From: Paramixta manurensis | GTDB taxonomy: Bacteria; Pseudomonadota; Gammaproteobacteria; Enterobacterales; Enterobacteriaceae | DNA length: 64,000 bases | Direction of reading: 5' to 3' | Assembly (NCBI RefSeq): GCF_013285385.1 | Contig: NZ_CP054212.1 | Location: 992,001 to 1,056,000, forward strand | Shown here: piece by piece, positions 18,267 to 27,616 of the stretch | Layout of the letters: each line of letters starts with the position of its first letter | Numbering within the stretch: the stretch's first letter is position 1 | Notes under the pieces: generated by a model | What the model was told of the DNA's origin: nothing | Seen by the model: the letters and a program-made list of their open reading frames with translations, nothing else | Database searches by the model: none | Program-made: the position numbers and the translations under genes

Positions 18267-18764
18267 GTGAAAAAGTTGTTATGTGCCGCAGGTCTGGGTC
18301 TTGCTTTAGCCGTTTCAGCGGGCGCACAGGCTGCTGATAAAATTGCAGTGGTGAACGTTTCCAGCATTTTCCAACAGTTACCGCAACGTGCCACTGTTGC
18401 TAAGCAGTTGGAAAATGAATTTAAAGGTCGTGCTAACGATCTTCAGAGCCAGGAACGTGACCTGCAGGCAAAAATGCAGCGTCTGCAGCGCGATGGTTCT
18501 ACCATGAAGGCGAGCGAGCGTAGCCGCATGGAGAAAGACATTATGGCGCAGCGTGAAGCGTTCTCTTCAAAAGCACAGGCTTTTGAGCAAGATAACCGCC
18601 GCCGCCAGATGGAAGAACGTAACAAGATTCTGAGCCGTATCCAGGATGCAGTGAAGAAAGTTGCTGATGATGATGGCTACGATGTAGTTATCGATGCTAA
18701 CGCGGTGGCTTATGCTTCTAACGCGAAAGACATTACCGCAGACGTTCTGAAACAGGTTAAATAA
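18267..18764 (+). CDS. skp: Periplasmic chaperone Skp (OmpH)
   Basis: Trimeric jellyfish-shaped chaperone that holds unfolded outer-membrane proteins in the periplasm on the way to BamA. Signal peptide cut at GAQA|ADK; the mature part is mostly long charged helix (about 45-125) forming the tentacles, rich in Lys, Arg and Gln. It starts with GTG after AAGGAG. The 165 residues compare with 161 in E. coli. Only three bases separate it from lpxD. Confidence 0.96.
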   Translation: MKKLLCAAGLGLALAVSAGAQAADKIAVVNVSSIFQQLPQRATVAKQLENEFKGRANDLQSQERDLQAKMQRLQRDGSTMKASERSRMEKDIMAQREAFSSKAQAFEQDNRRRQMEERNKILSRIQDAVKKVADDDGYDVVIDANAVAYASNAKDITADVLKQVK

Positions 18765-18767
18765 TCG

Positions 18768-19793
18768 ATGTCTTCAATTCGACTGGCTGATTTAGCCGGG
18801 CAACTTGAGGCAGACCTGCACGGAGATGGCGATATCGCCATCTCCGGCATTGCTTCTATGCAATCCGCCCAGGCAGGGCAGATAACCTTTTTAGCCAACA
18901 GTCGCTACCGCGAGCAACTCGCCCAATGTCACGCTTCGGCCGTGGTGCTGACGGAAGCCGATCTGGAATGGTGTAAAGGCGCGGCATTGGTGGTGAAAAA
19001 CCCCTATCTGACCTATGCACGTATGGCGCAGTTATTGGATACCACGCCGCAACCCGCGCAGAGTATCGCGCCTGGCGCGGTGATTGATCCCTCCGCGCAA
19101 CTGGGCAATAACGTCGCGATTGGCGCTAATGCGGTGATTGAGTCTGGCGTGGTGTTGGGTGACAACGTCGTCATTGGCGCTGGTTGTTTCGTGGGTAAAA
19201 ATACCCGCATTGGCGCCGGTACGCGCCTGTGGGCGAACGTAACCATCTATCACGAGATTGTGATCGGCGAACACGGCTTGATTCAGTCCGGTACGGTGAT
19301 TGGCGCCGATGGTTTCGGCTATGCCAACGATCGCGGTAACTGGGTGAAGATCCCGCAGTTAGGTTCGGTAATCATTGGCGATCGGGTTGAAATTGGCGCC
19401 TGTACCACTATCGATCGCGGTGCGTTGGATAACACTCAAATCGGGAATGGTGTTATTATTGATAACCAGTGTCAGATTGCACATAACGTTGTGATTGGTG
19501 ACAATACCGCAGTTGCGGGTGGCGTTATCATGGCGGGCAGCCTGAAAATTGGTCGTTATTGCATGATTGGCGGAGCCAGTGTGATCAATGGTCATATGGA
19601 AATTTGTGACAAGGTGACGGTAACCGGGATGGGAATGGTTATGCGTCCGATCACTGAACCTGGGGTATACTCTTCAGGTATTCCGCTGCAACCCAATAAA
19701 ACCTGGCGTAAAACTGCAGCGCTGGTGATGAATATCGATGAAATGAGCAAGCGCTTAAAAGCCATCGAGCGTAAAGTCGGCAAAGAAGACTAA
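18768..19793 (+). CDS. lpxD: UDP-3-O-(3-hydroxyacyl)glucosamine N-acyltransferase
   Basis: Third step of lipid A synthesis: adds the N-linked 3-hydroxyacyl chain from acyl-ACP. At 341 residues it equals E. coli. An N-terminal uridine-binding domain (about 1-100) is followed by a left-handed beta-helix of hexapeptide repeats (about 105-290, e.g. LGNNVAIGANAVIESGVVLG) and a C-terminal helix. The catalytic His is in QCQIAHNVVIGDN. Translationally close to skp. Confidence 0.97.
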   Translation: MSSIRLADLAGQLEADLHGDGDIAISGIASMQSAQAGQITFLANSRYREQLAQCHASAVVLTEADLEWCKGAALVVKNPYLTYARMAQLLDTTPQPAQSIAPGAVIDPSAQLGNNVAIGANAVIESGVVLGDNVVIGAGCFVGKNTRIGAGTRLWANVTIYHEIVIGEHGLIQSGTVIGADGFGYANDRGNWVKIPQLGSVIIGDRVEIGACTTIDRGALDNTQIGNGVIIDNQCQIAHNVVIGDNTAVAGGVIMAGSLKIGRYCMIGGASVINGHMEICDKVTVTGMGMVMRPITEPGVYSSGIPLQPNKTWRKTAALVMNIDEMSKRLKAIERKVGKED

Positions 19794-19871
19794 TACGCCA
19801 TCCCGCGTCTGACCGGCTTTCGAGTACTGTAAAGTGCTAAGCAGGGAAGCCAGGTACACAGAACCCGATTT

Positions 19872-19910
19872 GCGGCCTGCTGACAGATTTTTTTAATCTG
19901 TGCAGGCCGC
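19872..19910 (+). other. Strong stem-loop in the fabZ leader
   Basis: Outer arms GCGGCCTGC (19872-19880) / GCAGGCCGC (19902-19910) and inner arms ACAGATT / AATCTGT form a 16-bp stem with a 2-base bulge and a T-rich loop. No T-run follows, so it is unlikely to be a simple terminator. It lies in the 159-base gap between lpxD and fabZ. Confidence 0.7.
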
Positions 19911-19952
19911 GTTATTGATGCCATCAGAATTTTTTAGGACAGGAAGAGTATT

Positions 19953-20408
19953 TTGACTACTGAAACGCATACTCTGAAGATTGAAGAGATTTTAGAGCTG
20001 TTGCCGCACCGTTACCCGTTTTTACTGGTTGATCGCGTACTGGAGTTTGAAGAACACAAGTATCTGCGTGCAGTAAAAAACGTGTCTTTCAACGAGCCGT
20101 TTTTTCAGGGGCATTTTCCGGGTAAGCCAATTTTTCCCGGTGTGTTAATTCTGGAAGCAATGGCTCAGGCAACCGGTATTTTGGCATTTAAAAGCGTTGG
20201 TAAACTCGAGCCAGGCGAACTCTATTATTTCGCAGGTATCGACGAAGCGCGTTTCAAGCGCCCGGTGGTACCTGGCGATCAAATGATCATGGAAGTGACT
20301 TTCGAAAAAACGCGCCGTGGCGTGACGCGCTTTAAAGGCGTCGCAACGGTTGACGGTAAAATTGCTTGTGAAGCAACCATGATGTGTGCCCGCAGCCGGG
20401 AGGCATAA
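19953..20408 (+). CDS. fabZ: 3-hydroxyacyl-[acyl-carrier-protein] dehydratase FabZ
   Basis: Dehydrates 3-hydroxyacyl-ACP in fatty acid elongation; competes with lipid A synthesis for 3-hydroxymyristoyl-ACP. Hot-dog fold, 151 residues as in E. coli, with catalytic His in FFQGHFPGKPIFPG and Glu in LILEAMAQA. It begins at TTG after AGGACAGGAAG, the same rare start as in E. coli, which suggests deliberately limited translation. Three bases from lpxA. Confidence 0.97.
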   Translation: MTTETHTLKIEEILELLPHRYPFLLVDRVLEFEEHKYLRAVKNVSFNEPFFQGHFPGKPIFPGVLILEAMAQATGILAFKSVGKLEPGELYYFAGIDEARFKRPVVPGDQMIMEVTFEKTRRGVTRFKGVATVDGKIACEATMMCARSREA

Positions 20409-20411
20409 CCA

Positions 20412-21200
20412 GTGATTGACGAAACCGCCGTAGTTCATTCAAGCTCCATCGTTGAAGAGGGGGCCATCATTGGCGCCCGTGTTCACATTGGTCCTTTCTG
20501 CTTTATCGGCGCGAATGTCGAAATTGGTGAAGGTACCGTGTTGAAATCACACGTGGTGGTCAATGGCCATACGCGCATCGGTAAAGATAACGTTATCTGG
20601 CAGTTCGCCTCAATTGGCGAAGTGAATCAGGACTTAAAATACGCCGGTGAGCCAACGCGTGTCGAAATCGGCGATCGTAACCGTATCCGTGAAAGCGTCA
20701 CTATCCATCGCGGCACCACTCAGGGCGGCGATGTGACAGTTGTTGGCAATGACAACTTGTTGATGGTGAACGCGCACATTGCGCATGATTGCCATGTTGG
20801 CGATCGCTGTATTTTAGCGAACAACGCCACACTGGGCGGTCATGTCACGGTTGATGATTTTGCCATTATCGGCGGTATGACGGCGGTTCATCAGTTCTGT
20901 ACCGTTGGCGCGCATGTCATGATTGGCGGCTGTTCCGGCGTGGTTCAGGACGTTCCGCCCTATGTCATTGCGCAGGGTAACCATGCCACACCGTTTGGTA
21001 TCAATATCGAAGGGTTAAAGCGCCGTGGTTTCAGTAAAGAAGGGTTGCATGCCATCCGTAATGCCTACAAGCTGCTGTACCGCAGCGGTAAAACGCTGGA
21101 TGAGGTGAAGCCGGAAATCGCTGAGCTCGCGCGTGCGCAGCCTGAAGTACAGCCGTTTTATGACTTTTTTGCTCGTTCGACGCGCGGCTTGATTCGTTAA
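20412..21200 (+). CDS. lpxA: UDP-N-acetylglucosamine acyltransferase
   Basis: First step of lipid A synthesis: transfers 3-hydroxyacyl to UDP-GlcNAc. The 262 residues equal E. coli, nearly all a left-handed beta-helix of hexapeptide repeats followed by helices. The catalytic His lies in NAHIAHDCHVGD. GTG start four bases after the fabZ stop region. The chain-length ruler region (HVTVDDFAIIGGMTAVHQF) is as in 14-carbon-specific enterobacterial enzymes, so R-3-hydroxymyristate is the likely substrate (inferred). Confidence 0.97.
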   Translation: MIDETAVVHSSSIVEEGAIIGARVHIGPFCFIGANVEIGEGTVLKSHVVVNGHTRIGKDNVIWQFASIGEVNQDLKYAGEPTRVEIGDRNRIRESVTIHRGTTQGGDVTVVGNDNLLMVNAHIAHDCHVGDRCILANNATLGGHVTVDDFAIIGGMTAVHQFCTVGAHVMIGGCSGVVQDVPPYVIAQGNHATPFGINIEGLKRRGFSKEGLHAIRNAYKLLYRSGKTLDEVKPEIAELARAQPEVQPFYDFFARSTRGLIR

Positions 21201-21203
21201 TCC

Positions 21204-22352
21204 ATGCCAGCGCGTCCGTTAACGATTGCCCTTGTCGCCGGAGAAACCTCCGGCGATATTCTAGGGGCCGGTTTGATTCGCGCACTGAAAGAAAAACATC
21301 CCAACGCACAATTTGTCGGCGTAGCCGGGCCACGTATGCAGGCCGAAGGTTGCGAGGCGTGGTATGAGATGGAGGAGTTGGCGGTGATGGGGATTGTTGA
21401 GGTGCTTGGGCGTCTGCCCCGGTTACTCAAAATTCGCCGCGATCTCACGCGCCGCTTTAGCCAACTTAAACCTGACGTCTTTGTCGGGATTGATGCGCCA
21501 GATTTTAATATCACGCTGGAAGGGCGTTTAAAGCAGCGCGGTATTCGCACCATTCACTACGTTAGCCCTTCGGTTTGGGCATGGCGGCAAAAAAGGGTGT
21601 TTAAAATTGGTCGCGCCACCGATTTGGTATTGGCGTTTTTACCTTTTGAGAAAGCCTTTTACGATCGTTACCAGGTTCCCTGCCGCTTTATTGGCCACAC
21701 CATGGCCGATGCGATGCCACTGCAGCCGGATAAGCTGGCGGCGCGACGGACGCTAGGTATTGCGCCTGAAGCGCGTTGTCTGGCGTTGTTGCCTGGCAGT
21801 CGCGGCGCGGAAGTTGAGATGCTGAGCGCCGATTTTTTGAAAACCGCACAGCTTCTGCGCCGCCAGTGGCCCGAACTGGAAATTGTCGTCCCGCTGGTGA
21901 ATGCGAAACGTCGTGAGCAATTTGAAAAAATAAAAGCAGACGTCGCGCCAGAATTACCGCTCCATTTGCTGGATGGTCAAGGGCGTGAAGCGATGATCGC
22001 CAGTGACGCCGCGTTGCTGGCCTCGGGGACTGCCGCGCTAGAGTGTATGCTGGCGAAATGTCCAATGGTGGTGGGTTATCGTATGAAACCTTTCACTTTC
22101 TGGCTGGCGGAGCGTTTGGTAAAAACCGACTATGTTTCGTTACCCAATCTACTGGCAGGTCGCGAACTGGTTAAAGAGCTGCTGCAGGACGAGTGCCAGC
22201 CGGAAAAGCTGGCCGCGGCGTTAGAACCGTTATTGCGCGGCGGCGAAATGCGCGACGAATTGTTAGCGACATTTCACCAACTTCATCACCAAATCCGTTG
22301 GAATGCGGATGAACAAGCGGCGGAAGCCGTGTTGGAGCTGGCCAATGGCTAA
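21204..22352 (+). CDS. lpxB: Lipid-A-disaccharide synthase
   Basis: Glycosyltransferase (GT19) joining lipid X and UDP-diacylglucosamine into the lipid A disaccharide at the inner membrane. The 382 residues equal E. coli. Motifs VAGETSGDILGAGL at the N-terminus, IDAPDFN and LLPGSRGAEVEML are visible. It is 3 bases from lpxA and its end overlaps the start of rnhB by 8 bases. Confidence 0.97.
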   Translation: MPARPLTIALVAGETSGDILGAGLIRALKEKHPNAQFVGVAGPRMQAEGCEAWYEMEELAVMGIVEVLGRLPRLLKIRRDLTRRFSQLKPDVFVGIDAPDFNITLEGRLKQRGIRTIHYVSPSVWAWRQKRVFKIGRATDLVLAFLPFEKAFYDRYQVPCRFIGHTMADAMPLQPDKLAARRTLGIAPEARCLALLPGSRGAEVEMLSADFLKTAQLLRRQWPELEIVVPLVNAKRREQFEKIKADVAPELPLHLLDGQGREAMIASDAALLASGTAALECMLAKCPMVVGYRMKPFTFWLAERLVKTDYVSLPNLLAGRELVKELLQDECQPEKLAAALEPLLRGGEMRDELLATFHQLHHQIRWNADEQAAEAVLELANG

Positions 22353-22971
22353 TTTTATTTATCCTGACGCGCGGTTTATCGCTGGCGTGGATGAAGTCGG
22401 ACGCGGTCCGTTAGTCGGCGCGGTGGTGACCGCGGCGGTGATTCTCGATCCAGCAAGGCCGATCGCCGGTTTAGCCGACTCAAAAAAATTATCAGAAAAG
22501 CGCCGCGTGGCGCTGTATGAAGAGATTAAAGAGAAAGCGTTGGCCTGGAGCCTCGGGCGAGCCGAGCCGGAAGAGATTGATCAGCTAAATATTTTGCATG
22601 CCACTATGTTGGCAATGCAGCGCGCGGTCGCCGGATTATCACTGACGCCAGACTATGTCCTGATTGACGGTAACCGTTGCCCGGTGTTGCCGATGCCTTC
22701 GCTGGCTATCGTTAAAGGCGACAGCCTGGTCACAGAAATTAGCGCGGCTTCTATTATTGCTAAAGTGACGCGCGATCGGGAAATGGTCGAGCTTGATCAG
22801 GCATTTCCTGAATATGGGTTCGCGCAACACAAAGGCTATCCGACGGCACAGCACATGGCGATGTTAACGCAGCATGGCGTCACGCCGCACCATCGGCGTA
22901 GTTTTGCGCCGGTGCGCAACGCGCTGCTGGATGCCGAAGTGCTAAGCCTGGCCGACGTTCGCGCGGTGTAA
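22345..22971 (+). CDS. rnhB: Ribonuclease HII
   Basis: Cleaves RNA in RNA-DNA hybrids and starts removal of misincorporated ribonucleotides. The motif GVDEVGRGPLVG gives the first catalytic Asp-Glu pair; IDGN supplies a third carboxylate. The start at 22345 (MANFIYPDARFIAG) overlaps lpxB by 8 bases and is likely coupled to it. At 208 residues it is ten longer than E. coli, with a small C-terminal tail. Confidence 0.95.
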   Translation: MANFIYPDARFIAGVDEVGRGPLVGAVVTAAVILDPARPIAGLADSKKLSEKRRVALYEEIKEKALAWSLGRAEPEEIDQLNILHATMLAMQRAVAGLSLTPDYVLIDGNRCPVLPMPSLAIVKGDSLVTEISAASIIAKVTRDREMVELDQAFPEYGFAQHKGYPTAQHMAMLTQHGVTPHHRRSFAPVRNALLDAEVLSLADVRAV

Positions 22972-23004
22972 TGCCGCTTTAACCCTATTCATCGGAAAGA
23001 AGAT

Positions 23005-26000
23005 ATGGCCGAACCACGTTTTATTCACCTGCGCGTACACAGTGATTATTCGATGGTCGACGGGCTGGCGAAAACCGGGCCGTTGGTAAAAAAAGCGGCG
23101 GCGCTGGAGATGCCTGCTCTTGCCATTACGGATTTCACCAACCTGTGTGGGTTAGTCAAATTTTATGGCACGGCACATGGTGCCGGGGTAAAACCGATCA
23201 TCGGCGCGGATTTTAATGTCGCCAGTGAGCTGATGGGTGATGAGCTCTCGCAAATCACCGTCCTTGCCAGCAACAATATCGGCTACCAAAATCTGACGTT
23301 ATTAATTTCGCGCGCTTATCAACGTGGGTACGGCGTTGCCGGGCCGATTATTGATCGCGACTGGCTGGCGGAGTGTCAGGAGGGGTTGATTCTTCTCTCT
23401 GGCGGCCGCTGTGGTGATGTGGGCAAAAGCCTGCTGCGTGGTAATCAGGCGCTGGTGGCACAGTGCCTGGCATTCTATCAACAGCATTTCCCTGATCGTT
23501 ACTATCTGGAACTGATCCGCACCGGTAGACCGGATGAAGAGAGCTATCTGCATGCCGCGGTTGAGTTAGCGATTGCGCAAGGCGTGCCGGTGGTGGCAAC
23601 CAATGAAGTCTGCTTCCTGAACGAAGAAGATTTTGACGCGCATGAAATTCGCGTGGCGATCCATGATGGTTTCACGTTGGACGATCCAAAGCGCCCGCGT
23701 AATTACAGCCCTCAGCAATATATGCGCAGCACCGAAGAGATGTGCGAGCTGTTTTCGGATATCCCGGAAGCGCTGGAAAACAGCGTTGAGATTGCTAAGC
23801 GTTGTAACGTCACGGTGCGCTTAGGCGAGTATTTCTTGCCGCAATTTCCAACCGGTGAGATGACCACGGAAGATTTCCTGGTGGTGAAATCGAAACAAGG
23901 CCTGGAAGAGCGGCTTGAGTTTCTGTTCCCTGATCCGGCTGTGCGGGCAGAGAAACGTTCGGTTTACGACCAGCGTCTCGACGTTGAACTCAACGTGATC
24001 AACCAGATGGGGTTCCCCGGCTACTTCCTGATCGTGATGGAGTTTATCCAGTGGTCGAAAGATAACGGCGTGCCAGTGGGGCCGGGGCGTGGTTCCGGCG
24101 CGGGTTCACTGGTTGCCTATGCGTTAAAAATTACCGATCTCGACCCACTGGAATTCGATCTGCTGTTTGAACGTTTCCTTAACCCGGAACGCGTTTCCAT
24201 GCCCGATTTCGACGTCGATTTCTGCATGGAAAAACGCGATCTGGTGATTGATCACGTCGCGGAAATGTATGGTCGCGAGGCCGTATCGCAAATCATTACC
24301 TTCGGTACTATGGCGGCAAAAGCGGTCATCCGCGATGTAGGCCGGGTACTGGGCCATCCCTACGGGTTTGTTGATCGCATTTCCAAACTGGTGCCGCCCG
24401 ACCCGGGCATGACGCTGGAAAAAGCTTTCGCCGCTGAGCCGCAACTGCCGGAAATTTATGAGGCAGATGAAGAGGTTAAAGCGCTGATTGATATGGCGCG
24501 TAAGCTCGAAGGGGTCACGCGCAACGCCGGTAAACACGCCGGTGGTGTGGTTATCGCACCGACCAAAATTACCGATTTCGCCCCGCTGTATTGTGATGAA
24601 AATGGTCACCATCCGGTCACGCAGTTTGACAAAAATGATGTCGAATATGCCGGGCTGGTAAAGTTCGACTTTCTTGGTTTACGTACCCTCACTATCATCG
24701 ATTGGGCATTGAAAATGATCAATGCTCGTCGCGAGAAACAGGGCGAGCCGCCGATCGATATCGCCGCTATTCCACTGGACGATAAGAAAAGTTTCGATAT
24801 GCTGCAGCGCTCGGAAACCACCGCGGTATTCCAGCTTGAATCGCGCGGCATGAAAGATTTGATTAAGCGCCTGAAGCCAGACTGCTTTGAAGATATGATC
24901 GCATTGGTCGCCTTGTTCCGACCAGGGCCGCTGCAGTCAGGGATGGTCGATAACTTTATTGACCGTAAGCACGGGCGTGAAGAGATCTCCTATCCTGATA
25001 TTCAGTGGCAACATGAATCATTGAAGCCGGTACTGGAGCCGACCTACGGTATTATCCTGTACCAAGAACAGGTAATGCAGATTGCGCAGGTGCTGGCGGG
25101 CTACAGCCTGGGCGGCGCGGATATGCTGCGCCGTGCAATGGGTAAAAAGAACCCGGTTGAAATGGCGAAGCAGCGCGGTGGTTTTGAAGATGGCGCAAAA
25201 GCACGCGGGATCGACGGGGAGTTGGCGATTAAGATCTTTGACTTGGTGGAAAAATTCGCCGGTTATGGTTTTAACAAATCGCACTCTGCCGCGTATGCGC
25301 TGGTTTCGTACCAAACGCTATGGCTTAAAGCGCACTATCCGGCCGAATTTATGGCGGCGGTAATGACCGCCGATATGGATAACACCGAGAAGGTGGTTGG
25401 GCTGGTGGATGAGTGTTGGCGGATGGGGCTAAAAATCCTGCCGCCGGATATTAACTCCGGTCTGTATCATTTCCACGTCAATGACGAGGGTGAAATTGTT
25501 TACGGTATCGGCGCGATTAAAGGCGTCGGCGAAGGGCCGATTGAGGCCATCATTGAGGCGCGTAATCAAGACGGCTACTTCCGTGAGTTGTTTGATCTCT
25601 GCGCCCGAACCGATACCAAGAAATTGAACCGGCGGGTGTTGGAAAAGCTGATCATGTCCGGCGCATTCGATCGCTTAGGTCCACATCGTGCCGCGCTAAT
25701 GAGCGCGCTGGGCGATGCATTAAAAGCCGCCGACCAGCATGCGAAAGCAGAAGCGATTGGTCAGGCGGATATGTTCGGCGTGTTGGCGGAAGAACCCGAG
25801 CAGGTGGAACAATCTTATGCCAGCATTACGCCATGGCCTGAGCAAGTCCGGCTGGATGGTGAAAGAGAGACATTGGGGCTGTACCTTACCGGTCATCCAA
25901 TTAACCAATATTTGAAAGAGATTGAGCGCTACGTCGGTGGCGTGCGCCTGAAAGACATGCACCCGACCGAGCGTGGCAAAATAACCACGGCAGCCGGTTT

Positions 26001-26487
26001 GGTGGTGGCGGCCCGCGTGATGGTCACCAAACGCGGTAACCGTATTGGCATCTGTACGCTAGATGATCGTTCTGGTCGTTTGGAAGTGATGTTGTTCACA
26101 GATGCGTTAGATAAATACCAGCAATTGCTGGAGAAAGACCGTATCCTGATCGTTAGCGGACAGGTCAGCTTTGATGACTTCAGCGGTGGCCTTAAAATGA
26201 CCGCCCGCGAGCTGATGGACATTGACGAAGCACGCGAAAAATACGCGCGCGGGCTTGCTATCTCGCTGACGGACAGGCAAATTGATGACCAGCTTTTAAA
26301 CCGTCTCCGTCAGTCTCTGGAACCCCATCGTTCGGGGACAATTCCGGTACATCTCTACTATCAGAGAGAGGATGCGCGGGCGAAGTTGCGCTTTGGCGCA
26401 GCATGGCGCGTGTCGCCCAGCGATCGTTTGTTAAACGATCTACGGTCGCTGATAGGTTCGGAGCAGGTGGAACTGGAGTTTGACTAA
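23005..26487 (+). CDS. dnaE: DNA polymerase III alpha subunit
   Basis: Replicative polymerase catalytic subunit; 1160 residues as in E. coli. An N-terminal PHP domain (LRVHSDYSMVDG) precedes the polymerase core with the catalytic aspartates in MPDFDVDFCMEKR, the fingers, a helix-hairpin-helix region and a C-terminal OB domain (TTAAGLVVAARVM... about 990-1080). The beta-clamp-binding pentapeptide region near QADMFG is present. The proofreading partner dnaQ is at 54189 in the same window. Confidence 0.98.
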   Translation: MAEPRFIHLRVHSDYSMVDGLAKTGPLVKKAAALEMPALAITDFTNLCGLVKFYGTAHGAGVKPIIGADFNVASELMGDELSQITVLASNNIGYQNLTLLISRAYQRGYGVAGPIIDRDWLAECQEGLILLSGGRCGDVGKSLLRGNQALVAQCLAFYQQHFPDRYYLELIRTGRPDEESYLHAAVELAIAQGVPVVATNEVCFLNEEDFDAHEIRVAIHDGFTLDDPKRPRNYSPQQYMRSTEEMCELFSDIPEALENSVEIAKRCNVTVRLGEYFLPQFPTGEMTTEDFLVVKSKQGLEERLEFLFPDPAVRAEKRSVYDQRLDVELNVINQMGFPGYFLIVMEFIQWSKDNGVPVGPGRGSGAGSLVAYALKITDLDPLEFDLLFERFLNPERVSMPDFDVDFCMEKRDLVIDHVAEMYGREAVSQIITFGTMAAKAVIRDVGRVLGHPYGFVDRISKLVPPDPGMTLEKAFAAEPQLPEIYEADEEVKALIDMARKLEGVTRNAGKHAGGVVIAPTKITDFAPLYCDENGHHPVTQFDKNDVEYAGLVKFDFLGLRTLTIIDWALKMINARREKQGEPPIDIAAIPLDDKKSFDMLQRSETTAVFQLESRGMKDLIKRLKPDCFEDMIALVALFRPGPLQSGMVDNFIDRKHGREEISYPDIQWQHESLKPVLEPTYGIILYQEQVMQIAQVLAGYSLGGADMLRRAMGKKNPVEMAKQRGGFEDGAKARGIDGELAIKIFDLVEKFAGYGFNKSHSAAYALVSYQTLWLKAHYPAEFMAAVMTADMDNTEKVVGLVDECWRMGLKILPPDINSGLYHFHVNDEGEIVYGIGAIKGVGEGPIEAIIEARNQDGYFRELFDLCARTDTKKLNRRVLEKLIMSGAFDRLGPHRAALMSALGDALKAADQHAKAEAIGQADMFGVLAEEPEQVEQSYASITPWPEQVRLDGERETLGLYLTGHPINQYLKEIERYVGGVRLKDMHPTERGKITTAAGLVVAARVMVTKRGNRIGICTLDDRSGRLEVMLFTDALDKYQQLLEKDRILIVSGQVSFDDFSGGLKMTARELMDIDEAREKYARGLAISLTDRQIDDQLLNRLRQSLEPHRSGTIPVHLYYQREDARAKLRFGAAWRVSPSDRLLNDLRSLIGSEQVELEFD

Positions 26488-26499
26488 AACAGGAACATT

Positions 26500-27459
26500 A
26501 TGAGTCTTAATTACCTGGATTTTGAGCAGCCAATCGCAGAGCTTGAAGCGAAAATCGATTCCCTTAAATCGGTTGGCCGTCAGGATGAAAAACACGATAT
26601 CAATCTGGATGAGGAAGTGCAGCGTCTACGCGAAAAGAGCGTTGAGCTGACACGTAAAATTTTCTCGGATTTAGGCGCCTGGCAGATTGCGCAATTAGCG
26701 CGCCATCCGCTGCGTCCTTACACGCTGGACTATGTCCGTAACGTGTTTACCGATTTTGACGAACTGGCCGGCGATCGCGCCTATGCCGACGATAAAGCGA
26801 TCGTTGGCGGCACGGCGCGTCTGGACGGGCGTCCGGTGATGATCATCGGCCATCAAAAAGGCCGTGAAACGAAAGAAAAGATTCGCCGCAACTTCGGTAT
26901 GCCGGCACCGGAAGGTTATCGCAAAGCGCTGCGTTTGATGGAGCTGGCTGAGCGGTTCAACATGCCGATCATTACCTTTATTGATACGCCGGGCGCTTAT
27001 CCAGGCGTTGGTGCTGAAGAGCGTGGGCAATCGGAAGCGATAGCCCGTAACCTGCGTGAAATGTCCGGTTTAACCGTGCCGGTTATCTGTACTGTGATTG
27101 GTGAAGGCGGGTCCGGCGGCGCGCTGGCGATTGGCGTTGGCGACAAAGTGAATATGATGCAATACAGCACCTATTCGGTGATTTCGCCGGAGGGCTGTGC
27201 CTCAATTCTGTGGAAGAGCGCGGATAAAGCGCCGTTAGCGGCGGAAGCGATGGGGATTATTGCGCCGCGTCTGAAAGAGCTGAAGTTGATTGATACCGTG
27301 ATACCGGAGCCATTGGGCGGCGCGCATCGCGATCCGATCACGACCGCTGCCTCACTGAAGGCGCAATTGTTGGCCGACTTCGCCGATCTGGATGTGTTGA
27401 GCAAAGAAGAGTTACTCAATCGTCGTTATCAGCGTTTGATGAGTTACGGCTACGCCTAA
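26500..27459 (+). CDS. accA: Acetyl-CoA carboxylase, carboxyltransferase alpha subunit
   Basis: Together with AccD transfers carboxyl from biotin to acetyl-CoA, giving malonyl-CoA for fatty acid synthesis. The 319 residues equal E. coli. The crotonase-like core carries ITFIDTPGAYPGVGAEERGQ and GEGGSGGALAIGVGD (oxyanion glycines). It is 12 bases from dnaE and probably shares its transcript. Confidence 0.97.
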   Translation: MSLNYLDFEQPIAELEAKIDSLKSVGRQDEKHDINLDEEVQRLREKSVELTRKIFSDLGAWQIAQLARHPLRPYTLDYVRNVFTDFDELAGDRAYADDKAIVGGTARLDGRPVMIIGHQKGRETKEKIRRNFGMPAPEGYRKALRLMELAERFNMPIITFIDTPGAYPGVGAEERGQSEAIARNLREMSGLTVPVICTVIGEGGSGGALAIGVGDKVNMMQYSTYSVISPEGCASILWKSADKAPLAAEAMGIIAPRLKELKLIDTVIPEPLGGAHRDPITTAASLKAQLLADFADLDVLSKEELLNRRYQRLMSYGYA

Positions 27460-27489
27460 TATTTTCGTCATTTTCAGCATCTATCCTAA

Positions 27490-27512
27490 AAAGGCGGGCT
27501 TGTCCCGCCTTT
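27490..27512 (+). terminator. Hairpin terminator after accA
   Basis: Stem AAAGGCGGG (27490-27498) / CCCGCCTTT (27504-27512) with a 5-base loop; the following bases are only moderately T-rich. Confidence 0.7.
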
Positions 27513-27616
27513 CACATTTCTACCGGCCCACTTCCTCTCACAAATCTTCTACGCTTTAAGTTTGGGTCAAGCCCGTAAACCCAACCGGAAATGGATAAAC
27601 ACACCAGGAGGATGTA

